Below are positions 51,043 through 60,619 of a stretch of 64,000 bases of DNA, piece by piece; positions within the stretch are counted from its first letter, which is position 1, and the number at the start of each line of letters is the position of its first letter. The position numbers and the translations under genes were made by a program. Source of the DNA: Edaphobacter lichenicola. Its GTDB lineage: Bacteria; Acidobacteriota; Terriglobia; Terriglobales; Acidobacteriaceae. The notes below the pieces were generated by a model. The model saw nothing but the letters and a program-made list of their open reading frames with translations, made no database searches and was not told the DNA's origin. Location: assembly GCF_014201315.1 (NCBI RefSeq), contig NZ_JACHDY010000006.1, positions 1 through 64,000 on the forward strand, written 5' to 3'.

Positions 51043-52050
51043 CTAAGCCGCAACTCGCTTCCGCCGAAGATCTTCCGCGATCAACTTCCCATGAAAGCGC
51101 CCATTTTCGATGAAGATCTCGCTCGTCCGCTCGCCCGCAACAATGACTCCAGCCGCATAGATCCCCGGCACATTGCTCTCAAGCGTAGCCGGATTGCATA
51201 CCGGGCAACGGTCATTCGACTTATCCAGCTTCACTCCCAGCCGCTCGATGAACTCGAAGTCTGGATGGTATCCCGTCAGCGCAAACACAAACTGGTTTGC
51301 AATCGTCACCTTTCCCCTCCGAGTCGCGAGCGTCACATTGTCCTCAGTAATATTTGTGACAACACTGTCGAAGTAGGCTTCGATCTCATGGTTCTTGATC
51401 CGGTTATTGATGTCTGGAAGAATCCAGTACTTCACGCTCTTCTGAATCTCTTTGCCGCGATGCACCAGCGTCACCTTCGCCCCATGTCGCCAAAGATCGA
51501 GCGCAGCAATCGCCGCCGAGTTCTTGCCTCCGATCACAAGCACCTCGAGCCCGTAGTAGGGATGCGGCTCATGATAGTAGTGCTTCACCTTGCTAAGATC
51601 TTCCCCTGGAATTCCAAGATAGTTAGGCAGATCGTAGTACCCGGTGGCAATCACCAGCTTCCGCGCACGATGCTGTACCGCCCGCCCAAAGCGATCCATC
51701 GTATGAACTGTAAAGTTTCCGTCCCCGCCACCCACCCGCTCGACATTCTCATACTGTCGAACGTCGAGCCTGTAGAACTCCGCCACCTTGCGATAGTACT
51801 CAAGCGCCTCGCTGCGTTTGGGCTTCTGGTTCGGGCTGGAGAAGGGCATGTCCCCGATCTCCAGCAGCTCCGGCGTCGTAAAAAACGTCATATGGGCCGG
51901 GTAATGGAACAGCGAGTTACAAAGGCAGCCTTTATCGACCAGCATCGTCGTAAAGCCAGCCCGTTGTGCCTCAATCGCGCAGGCCATGCCGGTCGGGCCT
52001 GCGCCAATCACCAATAAATCTACAATCTCTGAATCCGCACCCTCGCCCAT
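51043..52050 (-). CDS. YpdA-like flavoprotein disulfide reductase
   Basis: 335 aa. FAD motif 'LVIGAGPTGMACAIEA', then 'KGCLCNSLFHYPAHMTFF', NADPH motif 'VLVIGGKNSAAIAALDLW' and 'GIYAAGVIVAGE'. This order and the 'HPYYGLEVLVIGGKNSA' region match bacillithiol-disulfide reductase YpdA of Firmicutes. The catalytic Cys in YpdA (GGGPCG) is Thr here (GAGPTG), but two other cysteine pairs appear ('GCLC' and 'CPVC' near residue 285). A change of redox mechanism is possible. Confidence 0.85.
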   Translation of the reverse strand: MGEGADSEIVDLLVIGAGPTGMACAIEAQRAGFTTMLVDKGCLCNSLFHYPAHMTFFTTPELLEIGDMPFSSPNQKPKRSEALEYYRKVAEFYRLDVRQYENVERVGGGDGNFTVHTMDRFGRAVQHRARKLVIATGYYDLPNYLGIPGEDLSKVKHYYHEPHPYYGLEVLVIGGKNSAAIAALDLWRHGAKVTLVHRGKEIQKSVKYWILPDINNRIKNHEIEAYFDSVVTNITEDNVTLATRRGKVTIANQFVFALTGYHPDFEFIERLGVKLDKSNDRCPVCNPATLESNVPGIYAAGVIVAGERTSEIFIENGRFHGKLIAEDLRRKRVAA

Positions 52051-52091
52051 ACCTTCATTCTACTGAAGGCGCGCAAGCGCCAATCCCAGAG

Positions 52092-52799
52092 CTAGTTGTC
52101 CAATACAACCAGCTTGTGGGCAATCGCAAACAGCGCCAGCTCCAGCCGCGTCGAAACGCCGGTCTTATCGAAGATATTTGAAAGATGCCGCTTCACAGTC
52201 TCTTCACTAATAGTGAACTGCTTCGCCACATCCTTGTTGCTGCAGCCTTCCACGATGCAGGTCACAACTTCCAGCTCTCGCGGAGTCAACCCATAGGTCT
52301 TCCGCTCGGGCACTGCGGCTGCTTTCTTCATCAACTCATTCAGCGCCGTCACCAGATTCACGACACGCTCGCCGCCAATCCAGTAATCGCCAGACAGTAC
52401 AGCCCGCAGCGAACGCGAAAGATCGCCGGCGACCGCATCCTTCAGCACGATCCCGCGAGCTCCGATCTGTAGCGCCTCGATGATCTGCTGCGTTGAAATC
52501 GTACTCGTCAGCATGATGATCTTCACGCGCGGCGACTTGCTCATGATTGCGCGCAGAGCCTCAAGCCCAGGCAGACGCGGCATCTGCAGATCGAGCAGCA
52601 GAATATCCGGCTCCAGCTCCAGCGTCTGTGTAATCGCCACATCGCCGTCTTCGGCCTCGCCTACCACCTCGAAGCCAGCCTCATTCTCCAGCATGTTCTT
52701 CACGCCGAAGCGCACTACAGGATGATCGTCGGCAACAACGATACGGATCGGTGTCGCCGCAACAACTGCATCGTCAGATTTCTTTATCGATTCCTTCAT
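52092..52799 (-). CDS. NarL/LuxR-type response regulator
   Basis: 235 aa. Receiver domain (residues about 18-135) with phospho-acceptor Asp in 'DILLLDLQMPRLPG', Thr/Ser in 'IIMLTSTIS' and Lys in 'GIVLKDAVAG'. C-terminal LuxR helix-turn-helix: 'LTPRELEVVTCIVEGCSNKDVAK' and 'ISEETVKRHLSNIFDKTGVSTR' (split). GGGAGATG lies upstream of ATG 52799. The cognate kinase is not in the window. Confidence 0.93.
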   Translation of the reverse strand: MKESIKKSDDAVVAATPIRIVVADDHPVVRFGVKNMLENEAGFEVVGEAEDGDVAITQTLELEPDILLLDLQMPRLPGLEALRAIMSKSPRVKIIMLTSTISTQQIIEALQIGARGIVLKDAVAGDLSRSLRAVLSGDYWIGGERVVNLVTALNELMKKAAAVPERKTYGLTPRELEVVTCIVEGCSNKDVAKQFTISEETVKRHLSNIFDKTGVSTRLELALFAIAHKLVVLDN

Positions 52800-52834
52800 C
52801 GTGCATCATCTCCCGACAACTCGTTGACTCGACA

Positions 52835-53551
52835 CTAGTTGCTTTCGCGTGCGACCAGAATACGCCGCAGCCGTTCGCACGCCACCATGAATTCGTCCAG
52901 TGTAGCTACATCGTCATCACACAAACCCCGCTCCTCCATTGACGTTGCAAGTCTTTGCAACTCAAGGGCCCCCACCATTCCGCATCCACCCTTGATAGCA
53001 TGAGCCTCCTTTCTATACGCCGCATCCTCGCCGTCGGACGCTGCCCGCCGCATCCGCCCAACCCTCGTCTCCGCATCCCTCAGGCAGAGCGCATACAGCT
53101 CGTCTAACTGCGAACGCCGCATCGACCCCATCAGTTTCGCGTAAACGCCCTCATCCAACACAACTCCACTCGTGCCGCTTAATCCCCCTTCGCCCCGAGC
53201 GGAACCACCGGAGATCGCTCCCGCCAGGGTCTCCATCGTAAACGGTTTCAGCAGGAACCCATCGAACTCCCGCCCCACCCCATCCTCCACCTCGCTTCCG
53301 CTCATCGCCAGCAGCAAAGTCCCCGCCCCGCACAATCCGCGCAGCCGCCGAGCCAGCTCATCCCCCGCAGTCCCGGGCATCTGCATATCTGTCAACACCA
53401 CCTCCGGCAACGGACGTGCTCGCTGCACATGCACCAAAGCCGCATCCCCCGACTCCACCGCCTCCACCTCGTATCCCGCCCGCTCTGCCAGCAGAGTAAG
53501 CACCTCGCGGCTCAGCTCGTCGTCATCCACAATCAAAACTCGAACCGGCAT
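52835..53551 (-). CDS. Receiver-Hpt phosphorelay protein
   Basis: 238 aa. Receiver domain residues about 1-115 ('LIVDDDELSREVL', 'VVLTDMQMPGTAG', 'FLLKPF'). Hpt domain about 130-230 with phospho-His in 'EAHAIKGGCGMVGALEL'. Such a protein can pass phosphate between a hybrid kinase and another regulator. The 35-bp gap to the NarL-type gene suggests one transcript and one pathway. Confidence 0.92.
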   Translation of the reverse strand: MPVRVLIVDDDELSREVLTLLAERAGYEVEAVESGDAALVHVQRARPLPEVVLTDMQMPGTAGDELARRLRGLCGAGTLLLAMSGSEVEDGVGREFDGFLLKPFTMETLAGAISGGSARGEGGLSGTSGVVLDEGVYAKLMGSMRRSQLDELYALCLRDAETRVGRMRRAASDGEDAAYRKEAHAIKGGCGMVGALELQRLATSMEERGLCDDDVATLDEFMVACERLRRILVARESN

Positions 53552-53637
53552 GTATTTTCATTCATCCTCAGCGCAAAGACTATCAACTGACAGTCTTCAA
53601 TACCACTATCGCGCTCGATAGCGGTAAAGTAGTTGCC

Positions 53638-55545
53638 ATGGCTTCAGGGGATCTGCAGGACGAGCAGAATCAGGACCGGCCGAAGCAGCCCAACGAGCAA
53701 GCCCAACTGGCCGCGGCCCTCGCAGCTCTCTCCGCCCGCGTCGAAGGTCTCGAGCAGCAACTGGCAGAACTGCGCTCCACCCCATCCTTGCGAGCGCGCA
53801 AACTCTCAGCCCTTCCTCCGCCACCTCCTCCCGGAACTCCATCCACCGCCTCGATCCCGAGCGTCAACCGCAGCCTTCCCAAAGCCAGCGGTTCACTCGA
53901 AGACCGCATCGGCTCCCAGCTCTTCAGCCGCATCGGCATAGTCGCTCTCCTCGTCGCCACCGCCCTCTTCCTCAAGTGGGCCATCGACAACCATTGGATC
54001 GGCCCCACAGGCCGCATCCTCGCGGGTCTAATCGCGGGCGCGGGTATCGTCGTCTGGTCCGAGCGCTTTCGCCGCCAGGGATTCAACGCCTTCTCCTACT
54101 CCCTCAAAGCCATCGGCAGCGGAGCCCTCTACCTGTCCCTCTGGGCCGCCTTCCAGCTCTACCATCTGTTACCTGCCGGCGTCGCTCTCGCCGCCATGAT
54201 CCTGGTCACCGCCTGGAACGCTTACATGGCCTGGTCGCAGAACAGCCAGGTCCTCGCCGCCTATGCACTCGCCGGAGCATTTGCAACTCCTCTGCTCCTC
54301 TCCACCGGCGGCAACCACGAAGTCTTCCTCTTTACCTACATCCTCGCAATCGATGTAGCAACGGTCTTGCTCGTCCGTCTCAAGCCCTGGCCGCGCCTTC
54401 TCTTCGGAGCCTTTCCCCTCACCGTAGCCTTCTTCATCGGCTGGTACGTCGAATGGTTCGACGTCTACAACACCACGAAGCCCCTCGCCGTCACAGCGAT
54501 CTTCATCGGCCTCTTCTTCCTTACGTTCCTGCTCCCATCCATCCGCATTCAACAAAACGAAGAGCACCCATCGACTCCAATTACCGAAATCCTCCTCCCG
54601 CTAGCGAACGCAGCCTTTGCGGCACTCGCGTTCTACTCCATCCTGCATGACACCGGCAATCACGATCTCCTCCCCTGGCTGGCGGTTCTATTCGCCGCAC
54701 TCTATCTGGGCCTGATGCGCCTGCCCCAACCCCGCGTCACCTCCGCCGTCCATCTCTCTCTCGCAATTGTCTTCCTCACCATCGCCATTCCCCTTAAGGC
54801 CAGCGGCCGTTGGATCATCGTTGGCTGGCTCGCTGAAGGCGCGGCTCTTCTCTGGGTAGCGGCTCGCCTGTCCAGCCCAGCAACAGACAAAACTCCCGAG
54901 CCAGCCCCGCTCATCCTCCGCCGCCTCGCCGCCGCAGCTCTCGTTCTCGGTATCTGCGGCCTCCTCATCGAACCCTTCTGGCTCAACGAACGAATCGACA
55001 CCGCCTTCCTCAATCTCCGCTTCGCCACCGCCCTCTTCGGACTAGCCGCTCTAGCCCTCTCCGCGATCTTCGCGCACGGCCCCCTTCGTCACTCCGACCA
55101 ACAGAACAAAGCCTTCCCCAACTGGCTCACCATCGCGGGATCCTCCATCGTCGCGTTCAACTTCATCGCCATCCTCGCCTGCCTCCGCGAGCTTGACTCC
55201 GCATGGAGCGTCACCGCGGGCAATCCCGAAGCCGACCTGCAAAAGGCCCTCGCCATCTCCGCTTTCCTCATGCTCTACGGCGCAGGCCTGCTCGCCATAG
55301 GCTTCTGGAAGCGCTCCGCCTTCATCCGCTGGCAGGCACTCTTGCTGTTGGTCTTCACCATCGGCAAAGCCTTCCTCTACGACCTGCGCAACCTCAGCCA
55401 GGGCTATCGAATTCTAAGCTTTCTCGGGCTCGGGGCCTTACTGATGGCAATCAGCTTCGCCTATCAGAAAGACTGGCTGGCCCTCCGCATCCCCAATCCC
55501 ACATCCGAACCTCATCTGCCCAAGCACGAAGGAGCCGACCAGTGA
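53638..55545 (+). CDS. DUF2339 polytopic membrane protein
   Basis: 635 aa. N-terminal coiled coil (residues about 15-50, 'AALSARVEGLEQQLAELR'), Pro-rich linker, then about 18-20 hydrophobic helices. 'EDRIGSQLFSRIGIVALLVA' before helix 1 and 'AIGSGALYLSLWAAFQLY' are DUF2339 features. The stop overlaps the GTG of the next gene by 4 bp (GTGA), so translation is coupled. Function unknown. Confidence 0.9.
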   Translation: MASGDLQDEQNQDRPKQPNEQAQLAAALAALSARVEGLEQQLAELRSTPSLRARKLSALPPPPPPGTPSTASIPSVNRSLPKASGSLEDRIGSQLFSRIGIVALLVATALFLKWAIDNHWIGPTGRILAGLIAGAGIVVWSERFRRQGFNAFSYSLKAIGSGALYLSLWAAFQLYHLLPAGVALAAMILVTAWNAYMAWSQNSQVLAAYALAGAFATPLLLSTGGNHEVFLFTYILAIDVATVLLVRLKPWPRLLFGAFPLTVAFFIGWYVEWFDVYNTTKPLAVTAIFIGLFFLTFLLPSIRIQQNEEHPSTPITEILLPLANAAFAALAFYSILHDTGNHDLLPWLAVLFAALYLGLMRLPQPRVTSAVHLSLAIVFLTIAIPLKASGRWIIVGWLAEGAALLWVAARLSSPATDKTPEPAPLILRRLAAAALVLGICGLLIEPFWLNERIDTAFLNLRFATALFGLAALALSAIFAHGPLRHSDQQNKAFPNWLTIAGSSIVAFNFIAILACLRELDSAWSVTAGNPEADLQKALAISAFLMLYGAGLLAIGFWKRSAFIRWQALLLLVFTIGKAFLYDLRNLSQGYRILSFLGLGALLMAISFAYQKDWLALRIPNPTSEPHLPKHEGADQ

Positions 55546-56840
55546 AGTCTGCGATCCTTCTGACCCTCCTTCTCTGGCAGGCAGCCGCAGCCCCGGAGCA
55601 CACCGACCCGCACTACCTCCGCTACGAACGAACCATCACCACGCCGTCAGGCGCAGGTCAAAGCTGCGCCATCATTGACCCATCCCTCTTTCCACACGCC
55701 GGTCCATCACTCAAAGATCTCCGCCTCTTTCAGGACAACCGCGAGATACCCTACGCCGTCACGCTGAGCGAACCCCAGCAACCAGACAGCGACACCGCCG
55801 CCATCCGCAACCTCGGCCTCCGCGGTCGCAACATCGTCTTCGATCTCGAGATGCCGAACCGCCCCTACACCGAGCTCACCCTCGATCTAGCCGGACATGA
55901 TTTCCTCGCCACCGCAACCGTCTCCGGCACCCACGACCCCAGCTACGCGAACCAGACACAGCTCGGCGAGTTCACCCTCTTCGATCTCACCAGCCAGCAT
56001 CTCTCCCGCAGCACGACGATCCACCTGCAGGAGACCAGCCTCCCCTATCTCCACATCGAACTAGCCGTCTCCCCGGCCACTGGCACCCACACCTTCGACG
56101 CCTCCCCCCAGGCCCTGCAAAAGATGGTGCAGAGCGCCACCGTTCCCCCCAGCCGCGAAGCCCAGTCCCTCTACACCACTGCAGTCCAGACCGCCACCAT
56201 CACGCAGCGTGGCCGCAAAACTGTCGCAACCTTCGCCCTGCCGCAACGCATCCCCATCGAGCGCGTCTCCTTCTCCATCTCATCCGCCTTCAAAGCGAAC
56301 TTCAGCCGCGACATCAGCATCACGGACCATCCCGCCGCCTCGCCCAACCCAGCCGACGCACTCAGCGAAACCCTCGCCGGCACCATCCTCCGCGTCCATC
56401 TCACGCAGGCTGGCCGCGAGATACGTCAGGAGCAACTCAGCGTCCCCGCCACCCTCGGCTCCAACATGCAGAGCGCAGCGACAGTCGAAGTCGCAGTCAA
56501 CAACGGGGACGACGCCCCGCTCCCCATCACCGCCATTCGCCTCGAGATGCGCCAGCGCAAGATCTGTTTCGACGCCCCCACGGCCCAGCCTCTCACCCTC
56601 TTCTACGGAGACGCTGACCTTACCGCCCCGCAGTACGACTACACGCGCCTCTTCTCCCCTTCAGCCGAGTTTCACGCAGCAAACTTAGGCCCCGAGCAGT
56701 TCAACCCTGCCTATCGCGATCGCCCCGATGCGCGCCCTCTCACAGACCGCCATCCTCACCTACTCTGGATCGCCCTTCTCATCGTGATCTGCCTTCTCGC
56801 GATAGTCGCCATCCGCTCGTCGAAGACAGTCCACCACTAG
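55542..56840 (+). CDS. DUF3999 family protein
   Basis: 432 aa from GTG 55542, which overlaps the DUF2339 stop. Signal peptide ('SAILLTLLLWQAAAA'), beta-rich periplasmic part ('YLRYERTITTPSGAGQSC', 'DLRLFQDNREIPYAVTL', 'LTLDLAGHDFLATATVS'), C-terminal helix 'LLWIALLIVICLLAIVAI'. DUF3999 is commonly paired with DUF2339; the pair looks like a two-part membrane system of unknown role. Confidence 0.9.
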   Translation: MKSAILLTLLLWQAAAAPEHTDPHYLRYERTITTPSGAGQSCAIIDPSLFPHAGPSLKDLRLFQDNREIPYAVTLSEPQQPDSDTAAIRNLGLRGRNIVFDLEMPNRPYTELTLDLAGHDFLATATVSGTHDPSYANQTQLGEFTLFDLTSQHLSRSTTIHLQETSLPYLHIELAVSPATGTHTFDASPQALQKMVQSATVPPSREAQSLYTTAVQTATITQRGRKTVATFALPQRIPIERVSFSISSAFKANFSRDISITDHPAASPNPADALSETLAGTILRVHLTQAGREIRQEQLSVPATLGSNMQSAATVEVAVNNGDDAPLPITAIRLEMRQRKICFDAPTAQPLTLFYGDADLTAPQYDYTRLFSPSAEFHAANLGPEQFNPAYRDRPDARPLTDRHPHLLWIALLIVICLLAIVAIRSSKTVHH

Positions 56841-56910
56841 CTGTCAGCCCCTGACAGCATATCTTCCGACCAACGGGAGGACCATCGCTGCCAAACCAAC
56901 CGAGACAACG

Positions 56911-56970
56911 TATATACAAGTCACGAAGTGACCGCCCTCCGCGCAGGAGGCCCGTCCGGCAGGACATTAT
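56911..56970. repeat. Cluster of short palindromes with GCGCA loop, copy A
   Basis: GTATATAC (56910-56917), GTCAC-GAA-GTGAC (56920-56932), CCTCC-GCGCA-GGAGG (56936-56950), then TCCGGCAGGACAT (56955-56967). The last string and the GCGCA loop recur at 61913-61969. It fills the convergent gap between DUF3999 and ftsK and may also act as a terminator. Confidence 0.6.
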
Positions 56971-56971
56971 C

Positions 56972-59650
56972 TTACCGAATAGCCGCATCCACTTCGTTGA
57001 TCCAGTTAGGCGACTTCAGAATCTCTCTCGGCTTCGATCCATCCGCAGGCCCCACCAGACCATCGTTGTACATCATGTCGATCAGGTGAGCGGCGCGCCC
57101 ATATCCAATCCGAAGCCTGCGCTGCAACAGGGAAGTACTCGCCTTCCCAAACTCAAACACCAGTCGAACCGCATCATCGTACATCGGATCGTTGTTATCC
57201 CCATCGACGCCGCCGTCGCCATCCTTGCCCGTGCCGGTATCTTCCTTCGGTCCTTCCAGGAAGCCATGCACATACTCAGCCTCGCCCTGCGCCTTCCAGA
57301 ACTCAGTCACGGCCGAGATCTCTTTCTCTGTCACAAACGGCGCATGCACACGCTGCACCCGGCTGGTCCCCGGCGGCAGATACAACATATCGCCGCGTCC
57401 CAACAGACTCTCCGCGCCATTCGAATCGATGATCGTCCGCGAGTCCACCTTCGTCGCCAATCGGAAGCTCATACGAGTCGGCACATTCGCCTTGATCAAT
57501 CCCGTAATCACATCCACCGAAGGCCGCTGCGTCGCCAGCACAAGATGAATGCCCACCGCGCGAGCCATCTGCGCCAGCCGCGTAATCGACTCCTCGACAT
57601 TCGCCCGATCCAGCATCATCAAGTCAGCCAGCTCGTCAATGATGATGATGATGTAAGGCAGCGGCTCCTGATTCACATCTTCAAACAAGTACTCGCTGCC
57701 ATGATCGAACAGCTTGTTGAACTGATCGATGTTCCTCACATGGTTGGCAGCCAGCAGCTTCAGCCTTCGCTCCATCTCACGCACAGCATTGCGCAGCGCA
57801 TTCGCCGCCAGCTTCGCCTCCGTGATGATCGGCGTAAACAGGTGCGGGATACCCTCATACATCCCAAGCTCTACCCGCTTCGGGTCCACAAGAATCATGC
57901 GAACCTGCTCCGGCGTCGACTTGAACAGCACACTCATAATCATCGCGTTGATCGCAACCGATTTACCCGAGCCAGTCGAACCCGCGATCAACACGTGCGG
58001 CATACTCGCCAGATCCGCAGTAACGATGCGCCCGTTAATGTCCTTCCCCAGCGCAATCGCCAGCCTGCTCTTGCTCTGCGCAAAGCTCTCACACTCGACC
58101 ACATCCCGCAGCCAGATCGTCTCCCGCTCATGGTTCGGCACCTGAATCCCAACCGTGCTCTTGCCCGGCATACGCTCAATCAAAATCGACTCAGCCGCCA
58201 TCGCAAGACAAAGATCATCCGCCAGCCCGGTGATCCGAGCGACCTTAACCCCAGCCTCCGGCTTGAACTCAAACGTCGTCACCACCGGTCCCGGATTGAT
58301 CTGGGTCACCTGCCCATCGACGCCAAACTCAGCCGACTTCTCCACCAGCACCCGCGCCTCTTCCCGCAGTGCATCCTCGCGAACCACAGCGTGCTCTTCA
58401 CTCCGATAAAGCAGCGACGAAGGCGGAAGCTTATACCCCCGCACACTCTTCGGCACAATCGTCACCGGCTTGATGTCCGCATCTGCACGCTTGCCGAACG
58501 AGATGGTATCCGGCAGCGTATGCAGCGGCTGCGGAGCAGCAGTGACGGGAGCAGCAAACGAAGCTCTCGGCTCATCCATCACCTTCTTCGGCGCACGTAC
58601 AGGAGCCGCAGCCTTCATCGAAACCGGCTCACGCCACTCCTCTGCACCGCCAAACTCTCTAAAATTCGACTCATCATCCAGCGCATGCACCGGAGCCGCC
58701 GCCTTCGCCAGCACCTCCGCAAACGGCGCAACCGCCGCCGCCGCCGTACCAAACGCCGTCACCGGAGGAGCATCCACCAGCGTCCGCGGCATCGCCCCAA
58801 AGATCGAAGCATGATGCCCGCCCGCAACCTCCTCAGGCACAATCGAGATCGGCTGCACTTTTTTCTTCCTGCTCAACCAGCCGAACAATCCACCCAGCAG
58901 CGTCGCTGGCTCCGGCTCAGGCTCCAGCCTTCTGCGCTCTGCCGCCTCCGCAAGCTCACGAGCCCGCCGCGCTCTCGCATCAGCCTGTTCCCGCTTGCTC
59001 CCATAAGCTTCTTCAAGATCAACCTCGGCGCCAGCCCGGCGACTCCGCCGCTGCGACCACCACTCCCACAGCCGCTGCACAAATCCAAATCGAATAGTCG
59101 CCCACTCCCGCGCCGTATTGAAGGTAAACGTAGTCACCAGATACAGCGACATTGCCACCATCAGCGTCAGCACAATCGCCGCTCCCGGCAGATTCAAATA
59201 ATGCACCAGCAGATCCGCCAGCAGCCGTCCCGTAGTCCCCTCGATAGGCAGTGAGCCACGCCAAAGCATCTCGCCAGGCAGCAGCGCAATCGCCGCCGGC
59301 CCAAACACCACCCACATCCCCAGCCCAATCGTCTTCGCCAGCGGAGATCCAGCCGGTCGCGACCGCATCCAGCAGATTCCAAGCCGCCCCAACACCAGTG
59401 GCAGAAAGAACGCAGCCACCCCAATCAGCTGCAACATCGCATCCGCGAGATAGGCCCCAACCATCCCCGTCCAGTTATGCGCCGGCCGCCCCTTCACATA
59501 CTGCCCCACCGTATCGAACGACGGATCGGTCGGCGTATAACTCGCCAGCGCCAGCAGCAGCAGCCCTGCGCTCACCAGTACGACCATCCCGAGAATCTCA
59601 TTCAGGCGGCGGTTGCGCGTCGGGGTCGAAACAAGTCTCAGAGTTTTCAT
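56972..59650 (-). CDS. ftsK: DNA translocase FtsK
   Basis: 892 aa. N-terminal membrane region with four helices (residues about 20-185), Pro/Ala-rich linker (about 190-400), then the RecA-like motor: Walker A 'GSTGSGKSVAINAM', 'RMILVDPKRVELGMYEGIPH', Walker B 'YIIIIIDELADLMM' and 'HLVLATQRPSVDVITGLIKAN' (split). The C-terminal gamma winged helix ('FGKASTSLLQRRLRIGYGRA', 'IDMMYNDGLVGPAD') reads KOPS-like sites. Couples chromosome segregation to division. AAGG upstream of ATG 59650. Confidence 0.96.
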   Translation of the reverse strand: MKTLRLVSTPTRNRRLNEILGMVVLVSAGLLLLALASYTPTDPSFDTVGQYVKGRPAHNWTGMVGAYLADAMLQLIGVAAFFLPLVLGRLGICWMRSRPAGSPLAKTIGLGMWVVFGPAAIALLPGEMLWRGSLPIEGTTGRLLADLLVHYLNLPGAAIVLTLMVAMSLYLVTTFTFNTAREWATIRFGFVQRLWEWWSQRRSRRAGAEVDLEEAYGSKREQADARARRARELAEAAERRRLEPEPEPATLLGGLFGWLSRKKKVQPISIVPEEVAGGHHASIFGAMPRTLVDAPPVTAFGTAAAAVAPFAEVLAKAAAPVHALDDESNFREFGGAEEWREPVSMKAAAPVRAPKKVMDEPRASFAAPVTAAPQPLHTLPDTISFGKRADADIKPVTIVPKSVRGYKLPPSSLLYRSEEHAVVREDALREEARVLVEKSAEFGVDGQVTQINPGPVVTTFEFKPEAGVKVARITGLADDLCLAMAAESILIERMPGKSTVGIQVPNHERETIWLRDVVECESFAQSKSRLAIALGKDINGRIVTADLASMPHVLIAGSTGSGKSVAINAMIMSVLFKSTPEQVRMILVDPKRVELGMYEGIPHLFTPIITEAKLAANALRNAVREMERRLKLLAANHVRNIDQFNKLFDHGSEYLFEDVNQEPLPYIIIIIDELADLMMLDRANVEESITRLAQMARAVGIHLVLATQRPSVDVITGLIKANVPTRMSFRLATKVDSRTIIDSNGAESLLGRGDMLYLPPGTSRVQRVHAPFVTEKEISAVTEFWKAQGEAEYVHGFLEGPKEDTGTGKDGDGGVDGDNNDPMYDDAVRLVFEFGKASTSLLQRRLRIGYGRAAHLIDMMYNDGLVGPADGSKPREILKSPNWINEVDAAIR

Positions 59651-60028
59651 TGGGGAGCCTTCACGTGAGGGGGACGCGCGGGCTCATTCGTCACGGCGCG
59701 CACAACCCCTCACGCCGTCCGATCCAAACCGAGCCCGCAAATCACCAGAGCACCTTCGATTATCCCAGACCCTCCCCAACCCCCTGCACAAATGTCGAAA
59801 AACCTCGCTTTGGGGTACCCACATACAAACCCACGGGCACTCCCTGCATCTACTCCCTCATATTCACCGCCGAGCCAAATTTCACTCGGCGGTCCTTAGA
59901 ACCGGTTGGCAGGGGAGCGGGGTTTTCGCGATTTCTCTTGCTTGCCGTCGGCGGAGGAGAATCGCGCACAGCCGACGGACCCTGCCCCAACCGCACCAAC
60001 ACTTCACCCCAGGATTGAGGTTTCCATC
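59651..60028. other. 378-bp divergent spacer between ftsK and the PA2169-type gene
   Basis: Open frames here are out-of-frame shadows or N-terminal overruns of the gene at 60029. No clear repeat, terminator or RNA was seen. It should hold the divergent promoters, but no strong -35/-10 pair stood out. Confidence 0.5.
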
Positions 60029-60493
60029 ATGCCAACAGACACAGGGAAGCAGCACGAAATGCAGCGCGCTCTAAACTCCCTTATCAGCACCCTCCTCGAC
60101 AGCCAAAAAGGCTTTGCCGACATCGGCGAACATCTGAAAGACGACACCCTCAAGCGCTACTTCCTCGCCGAATCCCTCAAACGTGCCAGCTTCCGCGGCG
60201 ACCTCGAGGAGATCCTCCATCAGAACGGCGTCCACGACATCAAGGAGTCCGGCACAACCGCCGGAACCCTCCACCGCGTCTGGGGAGACCTCAAAGCTAA
60301 ACTAGGCGGCGGCGACCACACCCTCCTCGAGACCGCCGAACAGGGTGAAGACGATGCCAAAAAGGCCTACGCCGATGCTCTCAACCAGGATCTTCCGCTT
60401 CCCGTCCGCCAGCTCATCGCTGATCAGCAGGCCCACGTCCTCACCTCGCACGACTACGTGAAGAGCCACCGCGACACACTCATATCCAAATAA
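60029..60493 (+). CDS. PA2169/DUF2383-type four-helix-bundle protein
   Basis: 154 aa, all helical, ferritin-like. 'QRALNSLISTLLDSQKGFAD', 'RYFLAESLKRASFRGDLEEIL' and 'LIADQQAHVLTSHDYVKSHR' fit the PA2169 (DUF2383) family, often linked to stress. ATG 60029 with GAGG upstream; the open frame starts at 59906. No known enzyme activity. Confidence 0.85.
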   Translation: MPTDTGKQHEMQRALNSLISTLLDSQKGFADIGEHLKDDTLKRYFLAESLKRASFRGDLEEILHQNGVHDIKESGTTAGTLHRVWGDLKAKLGGGDHTLLETAEQGEDDAKKAYADALNQDLPLPVRQLIADQQAHVLTSHDYVKSHRDTLISK

Positions 60494-60619
60494 CCAAGGC
60501 GATGCAACTCGACGATGGGCAGCAGGGTTCGTCCCGGCTGCCCATATTTTTGTTAGCGCCAACAATTTTGCTGGTGTGGACATGCATCAAGACAGGCGCA
60601 AAGAGGGAAGTGAGTCAAC

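Noticed and set aside
57086..59254. 722-residue open frame on the plus strand opposite ftsK
   Set aside because: Arg/His/Pro-rich translation of the FtsK antisense strand, without a domain or ribosome binding site.
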